52,575 nucleotides of DNA from UBA6263 sp049305865 (GTDB taxonomy: Bacteria > Patescibacteriota > Gracilibacteria > Absconditabacterales > Absconditicoccaceae): positions 1-52,575 of the forward strand of contig JBAQPP010000048.1 in assembly GCA_049305865.1 (NCBI GenBank). The letters are read 5' to 3'. Each line of letters starts with the position of its first letter. Within the stretch, counting starts at the first letter, position 1. A program made the position numbers and the translations under genes. The notes under the pieces were generated by a model. It searched no databases. It had not been told where the DNA came from and worked only from the letters and a program-made list of their open reading frames with translations. This document shows positions 42,703 through 51,255 of this stretch, piece after piece.

Positions 42703-44655
42703 ATGCAGATAAAAAAAGTAAAGATCTCCAATGTCTTAAGTTTTCCATATTTAGATAATTTTAATGAACACCAAGAAGTTTCGTTTGATACAGAATCAAA
42801 TTGAAACATTAATATATTAATTGGACCAAATTGAGCATGAAAAAGTAATTTTTTACTGATAATAAATGATATATTAAAAATCTGATTAACAAGAGATTAT
42901 ATCTATAAACCAGAGATTATAACAGATGATGATAAATTAAATTTCAAGAATGTTATTATATCCAATGAAATGACTCTAAAAAAAATATTTAAACATTTTG
43001 GGCAACAAGATAAACCATCAAAAGTTTTGATATGAATAAAATTAAATAATCATGACATAGAAAATATATGATTTATAATGAAATATAAAGGATTGTTCCA
43101 AAATATATTTAAAAAATATAGTGATATTACATTAAATTTATGAGATATAGATACTCAACGATTATCTGAAAACAAATACATAGATATAATATTTAATATA
43201 GATACAGATAACAACAAAGTAACAGTGGATACTAGTAATCTTTCAAAAGAACAAATCTTAGTAATAGAATATCTCAAAAATATAGAACTCATACAGATAT
43301 GAATCATGATACAGAATCAATTTCATTATCCACAAGACAAAATCAAATTCTATCCGCTCAAAAATACATTTTGATCAATCTGAGTTCATAGAAAATTCGC
43401 ATGATTATCAACAAAAATCAATCCAAAATTATGGAATGCATATATATCACAAAAAGATACTATAGAATATAAACCATTTATATGATATTATCTTTGTATA
43501 AATAAAATACGGAATATTATAAACCATACTTCAGATGAAAACATATCTAAAAAACAAAATATAAAAGATTTAACCATAGAAAACATAGAAAAAAAGGTAG
43601 AAGAATCCAAATTTTATTCTAGCTTAAAAGGCATAATACAAAAATATTTTAGTAAGAAATTATGTATATGAAAAGATAACGATGAATTATATCTTTATAT
43701 AATAGACAGTCTTGGACAAGTATTCAAATTTGAAGATTTAAGTGATTGAGAACAATCTTTGTTAACAATAATATTTGCAATATACGGATTTGATATAAAA
43801 GATTGAGCAATAATGATAGATGAACCAGAGATTCATGCTCATCCACAAATGCAAAGAAGCTTCATAAGAATGCTACAAAAAATAAGTAAAAATTTATGAA
43901 CACAATTTATAATATCTACATATTCTCCCCTATTCATAAACGAACGGAATATTTCAAATGTTTACAAATTTTCAAAAATACAGTGAGAGACAAAAATAAT
44001 AAACCCATGAAATTTGACTACAGACGAATGAACCCTTATACAGATGTTAAAACTTGAAAATGCTTCTAAAATATTTTTCTCAAAAAAGATAATAATGGTA
44101 GAATGAGAAACCGATGCTTACTTTTTTGAATTCTATCTCAATTACCTACATACATTTCAACAATGGAAAGATAAGATTACAGATTATGAAATAATAAATA
44201 TAAATTGAAAATGATGATTCCAAAGATGGAAGAGTTTCCTATCAAAATTCTGAATTCAATCCTATTTTATTTGAGATCGAGATAATACAGTAGAATTTAA
44301 TATATTAGAACAAGCAGATTTAAACTATTATTATCAACAATCAAAAAAATATTATAATTCTATAAAAAAAGTAAAATGACATATGGACCGTCACTACACA
44401 AGGTTGGTTAATACTATAAGAGCTCTACACCCAGACAAACATAGTTATGTAGTCAAAAAGATAGAAGAACTATATCAAGAAAATATTTTTATATTAAAAA
44501 AAGGAGACATAGAAACTTATCTGTGAATGAAATCAAAATGATTGGAAGAAACAATAAATTTTTGTCATCGAGACTTCCAAAAACGATTATCAGATAAGTC
44601 AGTAGCTCCCCATAGAGAAGAATTAAACTATACTATAAATGCAATCTTTTCTTAA
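42703..44655 (+). CDS. OLD-family ATPase with Toprim nuclease domain
   Basis: 650 residues. AAA15/ABC-like ATPase: Walker A GPNGAGKSN at 41-49, signature SDGEQSLLTIIF, Walker B IMIDEPEIHAHPQ (Asp373/Glu374), and FIISTYSPLFINE. C-terminal Toprim: MVEGETDAYFFEFY (Glu at about 467) and IGDRDN (Asp525/527), ahead of a helical end. This is the OLD layout (overcoming lysogenization defect), often phage-defence nucleases (Gabija GajA, PARIS-like, retron-linked), though a UvrD partner is absent. An own promoter precedes it. Its stop overlaps the stop of the next minus-strand gene by 3 bases. Confidence 0.82.
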
Positions 44656-45212
44656 CCTCAGTTTACAATAAAAAGCGCAGCAATTATAATAAATATCAAA
44701 GATATAACCACAAAAACTATATTTTTAGTTTTTTCATTTTTTACCTTGCCTTTTAATTGATCAATTTTCTGTTCCAATTTCTCTTTTTCAACAATAGCTT
44801 CTTTTTTTTCTTTATTATAGTCAGGCAATGCTACCATATTATGAATCTTACCCTCAAGTTCACCTACTCTTTGTTGAAGCATAAAAATAATCTTATTTTT
44901 TTCTTCTAAAATCTTGTCCTTTTCCTTAAATATAAGAAAAAACTTATCGATTTTTTCATCAATTGATTCTTCTATTGAAGATCTAGCAACAATAGATTTT
45001 GAATTGTTATTCCCCACAATTTCTGTGTTTAATTCTTGATGTAGAGCAGAAAAATCACTTTGTAATGTGTCCAGTTCTTCTCTAGCTAACAATACTTTGT
45101 TAGCAACTTTTTTATAAGAAAGCTTTCAACCTCTTATATATCTATCTATTGTTCTTGTAGATATACCTAGCATTTTTGCTGCTTTCTCTCTAGTAATACT
45201 ATACGTTTTCAT
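44652..45212 (-). CDS. HTH DNA-binding protein with coiled coil and C-terminal membrane anchor
   Basis: 186 residues from ATG (rc of 45210-45212). Residues 1-45 are an excisionase/MerR-type helix-turn-helix: TREKAAKMLGISTRTIDRYI, then a wing-like GGKLSYKKV. A long coiled coil (about 60-160, KEKDKILEEKNKIIFMLQQR, KEKLEQKIDQLKGKVK) leads to one C-terminal membrane helix (IVFVVISLIFIIIAALFIV) and a UGA-Gly-Gly end. It would hold DNA near the membrane. Similar in plan to chromosome-anchoring proteins, no family named. Convergent overlap with the OLD gene (stops interleaved). Confidence 0.7.
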
Positions 45213-45249
45213 ATAAACCAATATTTAATAAATCTAAATAACCAATTTT

Positions 45250-45498
45250 TTATAAATCAAATTTTTTCACATCTTCTTGTTTCATATCATCTATAAAAGA
45301 TTTTACATATAAGGTAATGAGCGCTCATTCTAAAACTCCCAAAAACAATATCCACGGATAGACTCAAACAAAATCTTTAGCCGCACCCACTAAGAAAAAA
45401 ACTTGAACAGGCGTAGCAACATTTTGAAAATATGGAATCCGCAAAAATACAAATATAAGTACTATCATAACAAGATAAAAAACATTTCATTTTTTCAT
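45250..45498 (-). CDS. Small two-pass membrane protein (82 aa)
   Basis: ATG (rc of 45496-45498) to TAA (rc of 45250-45252). Two hydrophobic segments (YLVMIVLIFVFLRIPYF at about 8-24 and VYPWILFLGVLEGALITLYV at about 46-65) and a charged C terminus. Starts 2 bases after the stop of the holin-IV-like gene, so co-transcribed. No family recognised. Confidence 0.6.
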
Positions 45499-45500
45499 TT

Positions 45501-45878
45501 TTATATTATTTTTTTAATTAAAAGATAAGACAAAGTAATAATAAAAGACAATACAAGTACCTGTAATACAGTACCCAAGCTTACAACTATTCAAAATTCA
45601 ACTCCATAAGTATTCACAACGTATTCAAATATATATATTACAAGTACGTTTATTATGAGAGATGAAATACCAAAAGTTAAAATTTTTAAAGGTAATGTAA
45701 GTATTTTAAGTATCCTCTTTAATATGAAGTTAAAAAACCAAAATACAAATCACAATATAAGAAACGTCATATAGACATCATATCTTGTAGCCTGTACTTT
45801 AAATCATAAATCATATTTATGTATGAAATACAATATAACTCAGTTTATAACTACATTTATTATTAAATTTTTTATCAT
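45501..45878 (-). CDS. Phage holin family 4-like (PF04020) membrane protein
   Basis: 125 residues, three or four membrane segments. The family core is clear: FNFILKRILKILTLPLKILT, FGISSLIINVLVIYI. The name comes from a mycobacteriophage holin superfamily, but most members are housekeeping inner-membrane proteins of unknown role. No other phage genes lie nearby, so no prophage is inferred. It begins a two-gene unit with the 82-aa protein. Confidence 0.72.
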
Positions 45879-45965
45879 CTTTTTATTTTAATTAATAATA
45901 GCTAGTGAACCATACAGAATCATCTTTTTATTTCAAGACAATTTAGATTATTTGTCCATTATTGT

Positions 45966-46373
45966 CTATTCTTCTAAGAGATCATCAAAATTATCTTTTT
46001 TTCAATCATTCAAATAGTTATGGATAGCATTTCTAACAGCCATCAATCCTATAACCATAGCTCTCCTCCTCTTCTTAGAAACATCAAATCATTTATCAAT
46101 AAATAATTTAAAATTCCAATTCAAAACATCCTCTATTTTTTGTCATGTAATAAATTCTGACAAGAAACTTGCTGCTGCCGTGGTTATATTTGAGCAATCT
46201 CCATCAAAACTATATTTTTTAATAACATTATCTTCTAAAACCAAATAAATATTTATATCATCTCAACATATAAAGTTACCTTCATGTGAAGTTATAGTAT
46301 ACTCTTCCATTTTATAATTACACAAAGGATTTTTAGCATATTCCTGAACCAACAATTCTTGTTCTGTAGTCAT
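45966..46373 (-). CDS. NifU/IscU-like Fe-S scaffold homolog lacking the third Cys
   Basis: 135 residues. The scaffold pattern is present: NPLCNYKMEEY near the N terminus, FICGDDINIYLVLED (first ligand Cys in CGD), KKYSFDGDCSNITTAAASFL (second Cys in GDC, usual GxGC) and SEFITGQKIEDVL. The third ligand, usually Cys in RxxC near the C terminus, is replaced (KKRRRAMVIGLMAVRNAIHN). It may bind a cluster in a different way or be a chaperone-like relative. No SufS or SufB neighbour is in the window. Confidence 0.65.
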
Positions 46374-46420
46374 AATATTTTTACAAAAATAAATTACATA
46401 AAACTAAAGATAAAAAAAAA

Positions 46421-46444
46421 TGCAACGATTTCAAGACCGTTGCA
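46421..46444 (-). terminator. Rho-independent terminator
   Basis: TGCAACG (46421-46427) and CGTTGCA (46438-46444), 10-base loop. On the minus strand T9 follows, suiting the gamma-like gene upstream; on the plus strand T is also present. Confidence 0.75.
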
Positions 46445-46472
46445 CCTTTTTATTTGCTAAATAGTACATATT

Positions 46473-47162
46473 TTAGTTCGTAGCTATCTTATTAAGAATA
46501 TTTAATGAAACTAGACTTCAATAATTACATACATGCATCCTGTGTTCCAATATTATTCAGTAAACAATATGTTGTATATATTGCGTCAATACTTCTACAT
46601 CTACCTCATTATTACCAGGCCATATACATAGCTCCTGTATATTATTTTCTTGAGCACTACAATCTATACCAAACCTACCAGAAAAATAATCTATATCAAG
46701 CCAACACATGGGGAACAAATCAAATTCTATAACTTCATCATTTTGCCCTAGATAACATATATTAATATTTTCATATTTACCAGATTTTATACCAGATATA
46801 TAAGACCATACATCATCTAAATCTGATTCTTGTATATCGTTTGTTATATTACAATATCAAAGCATATTAAATCCAGATCACAAAAAGGTTTCAAATCCAT
46901 TTTTTCATAAACAATAGAAATCCAAATTCTCCTTTCCAGATTTATATTTTGAAGATATATAATCATGTAATTTCAGATCATTATCTCATCACAACAATAC
47001 TAACATCAATTTTTTTCAATTAGTATGTTCGCTATCAAATAGATTTAAGTTTGGTTTAACGATTTTAAAGATCTCAAAGAAATCTGACATAAAACTTTTA
47101 TAGTTATCAAAAGACTGGATAATATTATTTTGTGTTTTCTGTTCTTTCTTTTTTAGAAGCAT
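46473..47162 (-). CDS. Divergent ATP synthase gamma-like protein with shortened ends
   Basis: 229 residues. The centre fits the Rossmann-like part of F1 gamma: GKKLMLVLLGGDNDLKLHDY (usual LVVSTDRGLCGGLN), LDFYCLGKNGFETF (usual IGSKGVSFF), YENINICYLGQND, FDLFPM, and LCIWPGNNEVDVEVLTQYIQ with HIVYGIILEHRM (usual YEP....LL..YVESQVY...E..A..RM). The N-terminal helix is short and lacks ITKAM, and the C-terminal helix ends about 30 residues early, so most of the rotor shaft is missing. A stop lies just upstream of the ATG. Homology judged by eye; another family remains possible. Confidence 0.5.
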
Positions 47163-47253
47163 GAAAATCCAGTTCTTAATAGTAAAGTTTAGTTAGACAA
47201 GAATCTTTATAGTAATATTATTTAATATTTCAAGAGAAAATTAAAAATAAAGC

Positions 47254-47280
47254 AAAAAACAATAAAGTTTTATACTTTAT
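47254..47280 (-). terminator. Rho-independent terminator
   Basis: On the minus strand ATAAAG...CTTTAT followed by TGTTTTTT. It lies 25 bases after the stop of the 90-aa gene at 47305. Confidence 0.55.
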
Positions 47281-47304
47281 CCTCAAAATCCAACAAATTT
47301 AGAT

Positions 47305-47577
47305 CTAAGATAGCCTATAAAAAAGATGATCGACTAAAGATTTGATTAAATCTACAATCTTTCTAGATACTTCTACAAATCACTTCATAGCAAGAATTTC
47401 AAACTCTACAATCTGGTCAAACACTCTAGATACTCTTATAAAGAATTTGTGAGAATTAACCTCCAAAACCACATCATAAAAATTGTCTAAGGTGTTTATA
47501 AACATCGCTTTAATATTCCCCAAACAAACAGTTTGCTGGTTAATATCGATTTCACTAAGCAATGTTCACTGTAGCAT
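47305..47577 (-). CDS. Unknown protein (90 aa)
   Basis: ATG (rc of 47575-47577), preceded by AAAAAAGG, to TAG (rc of 47305-47307). Reads MLQGTLLSEIDINQQTVCLG, then hydrophobic/helical VLEVNSHKFFIRVSRVF and a C-terminal VDLIKSLVDHLFYRLS amphipathic helix. Two UGA as Gly. No family recognised. Divergent with the AbiEi-like gene. Confidence 0.5.
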
Positions 47578-47750
47578 CCTTTTTTATACTATAATAAATC
47601 TCGACGAAAAAAATCGTCATAGACTTAATAAATTTTTGAATACTAATTACAACAGAAAATTCATTAGAATTTTTATAGAATAATCGACTTGATTTTTTTG
47701 TAAGAATCATTAGATTTCTTCATAATGATTTATAGCTTTATAACTAGCAT

Positions 47751-48521
47751 ATGAAAAATAAGTATTTCGACATTATTGTAAAAAACTTATTAAAACATAA
47801 GAATAAACTAATAGAAATAGAAAAAATTAAGACTATTTGAAAAAAAGTACTAGACTCAGAGTACTCAGAAAAGAAATTATATAAGATCATTTATTACCTA
47901 AAAAACAGAGAATACCTTCAAAGTTTGAAGAAAAATATTCTAATAGTAAAAGATCCAGAAAAGAAATATACAAATCAACAGTTATTAGAAACTTATTATC
48001 GGAACATATTAAAAAAGCATTGTAATGAATTTGTTGATTGAAAACGATATATATGATGAATCAAAGCTCTTGAATTAAACAACTCCTCTTATGAAATACC
48101 AGAAGAAATAATTATAGTAAACTCCAAAAAACAATGTACAGAAACGGTAATGTTTGACAAACAAATATTATTTAAACTGTATTCATCTGATGAAAAAAAG
48201 TTATTTTCTATATTTTATAAAATGACAAGAAAAATATATATAAAAAATAATGTATTCCCCATAGCTTGTACTGAACTTGCAATATTAGAAAGTCTTTATA
48301 ACCCATCAGTAATCAGCAAAGGCTATGCAGATGAATTTATAAAGAAGATACTTAGAAAAAGCTGAAATTCTTTGGATACAAAAATACGGGAACAGATAGT
48401 GAAAACATCTAAGCATCATAGTAGTATAAACAGACTTTATAAATTATCCCAAGCTGTAAACCCAGAAATAGCAGAAAAAATAAAAAACATTATCAAAAGA
48501 TACAGCTATTTTATCTGATAA
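47751..48521 (+). CDS. Winged-helix protein resembling AbiEi-type antitoxins
   Basis: 256 residues. N-terminal winged helix: KKLYKIIYYLKNREYLQSLK and KNILIVKDPE (about 40-70), the usual 'rLkkrG.L.rl.kGvY.' pattern of AbiEi transcriptional regulators. The C-terminal part holds TELAILESLYNPS, weakly AbiEi-like. AbiEi normally pairs with a nucleotidyltransferase toxin AbiEii next door; none is adjacent. Ends UGA-UAA; with UGA as Gly the last residue is Gly. Its end overlaps the lgt end by 11 bases (convergent). Confidence 0.55.
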
Positions 48522-49359
48522 CTATCTTAGAAGATTTCTTTAAAAGAAAGAATAATCAAAAAGCAAAGAAAACAACAAAAAATCGCTGACTTTTGCTTAA
48601 GTAAAAAATAAATTCTGACTGACTATCCATTCTAAGATATTCAAGGAAAAATCTTACACTACTATACCATATAAGGAAAATTCAAGTAATATATCATATT
48701 CTATATGTTCATTTTCTTATAAAATTTCTTAAAATCAAGGATGTAACAATCAACAATAAGAATCATTCAAAAAAACTAGCTAATAAATTTGTATTTACCC
48801 TTAAAAAGGTATCTATATTACTATAAATATGAAATATATGTAATTTTTGGAATAAATTTATAATCGGATTACTCAATCACCAAAAATTATAAGGGACTAT
48901 AATACCATATAATTCTTGATTTAAAAAGTTTCATATCCTACCCAGCATAATACCCAAAGGAGTTATTGTAAGTACAAGATCCAATATCCACACTAGTTCA
49001 TATTTCTTTAATTTTCTTTTTCTAACAAATATAATAAGTGAAATTAAGACTCAAATCATTCAACCTATAAAAGACATTCCTCACTTCCAGAATTGTAATA
49101 TTTCTATTGGATTAGTTAAATAATAATTTAAATCATAAAACAAAACTTGTCATAATCTTCATCATATAAGAACTCATAGCACAGAATACAAAATAATATC
49201 ATCTACATGATTTTGTAGTAATAGATGTATTCTGGGATATTTAATAAAAACCTGTTTCTTAGCCAAAAGACTGAAAAAAGCATATGCAGACAAAAAAGCC
49301 AATACATAAAATATTCAATATCGGTAAATATCTATCGGTCAAATAGAAATAGCTATCAT
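48511..49359 (-). CDS. lgt: Prolipoprotein diacylglyceryl transferase
   Basis: 282 residues. Motifs: SIGPIDIYRYGIFYVLAFL near the N terminus, LGVLIGGRLGQVLFYDL, KGGMSFIGGMIG, LGRIGNFLNQELYG (the conserved GR.GNF.N.E.yG), and YSSVRFFLEYLRMDS (the R.F.E..R motif). Seven or so membrane segments. It attaches diacylglycerol to the Cys of prolipoproteins. Longer-than-usual loops separate the last helices. Many invariant Gly are UGA. Confidence 0.9.
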
Positions 49360-49424
49360 GATGACTTTTTATAGTAAAACAAAAAATAATCTAAAGATTA
49401 TTTTACCAAAAACAAGTTAGAAAA

Positions 49425-50117
49425 TTAATTTCCCAACGTATTTAAAACTTCTTTCGTAGTAACTAATTCATCAAGCAATCCATTCTTCATAAAATCAAAA
49501 TTTCTTATTATAAGATCTCTTTGAGATTGTATATATTCATATTTAATTTTTACAAAATCGTAATAATAATTTAATTGATCCAATAGTGCTTTTTTAGCAT
49601 TCATTTTAATTCTATTCTCTCAAGCACATTTTTGTGCCTCAATAGATTTTTGTAAAGATTCATTCATATAAATTTCATCATATAAAGCTATCGACTCAAA
49701 AAATTGTCTATCATAAAGATCTTTTTCATTAAGACAATTATTCATATCAACTCACAATAAAGAAATATCTTGTTTCAAAACATTAGTAGCAAATCATACA
49801 TTAATTAATAATTTATCAGTATCGTCTAAATATTTTTCTAATACAACTTCTTTAACAGCACTAAACTCTAACATAGAAATAACACTTATTGAAGCATGAT
49901 TCTTAATATCCCTCAACAGAGAAAGAATTCATTCTTGTTGAATATTAGTATTATTATTATCAAAATTATTATTTGATATTCATTTATGCAATCATACTAA
50001 AAAAACAGATATATCATCATTTTTTAGAACATAATTAGCAAACAAAAAATCTGATCATAATAACAATCAAGCTATAAGAAACAAAAATAAAATTTTATTC
50101 AGATTTTTTTTAAACAT
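49425..50117 (-). CDS. Exported or membrane-anchored helical protein of unknown function
   Basis: 230 residues from ATG (rc of 50115-50117). An N-terminal signal/anchor (FLFLIAGLLLGSDFLFA, about 10-27) and then a helical charged domain with Asn-rich segment (NNNFDNNNTN), and three Cys. No family recognised. Located between lgt and pilC on the same strand; may belong to the pilus/secretion machine. Confidence 0.55.
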
Positions 50118-50144
50118 TATTATATAAAACATATAATTTAAATA

Positions 50145-51239
50145 TTATTGTCACACAACATTAAGCATTTCAGCCATAGGTAAGAATATAGATGCTACGA
50201 TTCATCATATAATAACAGCTACGCCCGCCATCAATATAGGTTCCAAAACAGCCATCATGATTGCTATCTTAGATTTTAATAATGTATCATAAAAGATTGA
50301 GATTTTTTTCATAGAGTCTCCTATACTTCAGGTATTTTCTCAAACACTAACTATCTGTACAAGTATCGGGTCAAATAAATCAGATCATTCCATAGAGTCA
50401 TAATAACTAAATCATGCTGATATATCATCTTTTATTTCAATCATTTTCTTTTTATACTGAAAATTTGTTAATATTTTTGACATCAATTTTAAAGATATAA
50501 CTGGATTTACTCAAGCTTGATAAAACTGTCCTAAAGTAGAACAAAATCTATACATATAAAAAGTCTTAACCACGCTTTTTATAATAGGAATTTTAAGGCT
50601 CAAAGTATCAACCAATATTTTAAATGGCAAGAAATACTTATATAAAAGAGATATACCTATATATCATGAAAAAATAAGGAAGATAATCAAAGCCCATGTT
50701 TTTTTTAGGAAATCAGAAAGTCCAAGCATAAATTTAGTAATACCAGGCAATTGATCTGGCGATGGAAACATAGATACGATACTCGGCATAACAAAAACAA
50801 GCAAAACTATAACAGCTCATATAGAAAACAAGATAAGTATAATAGGATAAGTAAGAGCTTTTGTTATGGTCTGTCTTATATTTTGCATATTTTCGAGTTC
50901 ATCTGCAATTTGAGAAAGGACATCAGGTAAATTTCAAGTCAGTTGAGAAGATCTTATAAGTTCTATCTCGGAATATCAGAAAAAATAATCATGATTTGAC
51001 ATAGCATCTGCAAGACTTTCTCATTGCGTCATCTGATTTATCAAGTCATCTATTATAATACGTAATCATCTATGTGATTCTGATTGTTTAATTGAGGTTA
51101 AACAGTCTCTGATTCATAATCATGCTTTTTGAGAAATCGCCATCAATCTAAAAAAATTTGTTTTATGTTCCAAACTAGGAGCAGAAAATTTTATCATAAG
51201 TTTTTCTAAAAATCATCATTTAAATATCTTTTGAGACAT
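50145..51239 (-). CDS. pilC: Type IV pilus/type II secretion inner-membrane protein PilC/GspF
   Basis: 364 residues with two GspF domains (about 30-150 and 230-350). Features: KTNFFRLMAISQKAGLGIRD, DLINQMTQGESLADAMSNHD, ELIRSSQLTGNLPDVLSQIA, then the membrane segments, FCSTLGQFYQAGVNPVISL, and QIVSVGENTGSIGDSMKKIS. It anchors the assembly ATPase and drives pilus assembly or secretion. It is followed on the same strand by an exported protein, and the PilB/GspE ATPase is just upstream. Ends UGA-CAA-UAA. Confidence 0.88.
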
Positions 51240-51255
51240 TACACCAACTTATAAA

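Noticed and set aside
45501..45878. Prophage remnant (holin-family protein)
   Set aside because: The holin-IV family is widespread in non-phage genomes and no capsid, terminase, portal or integrase genes surround it.
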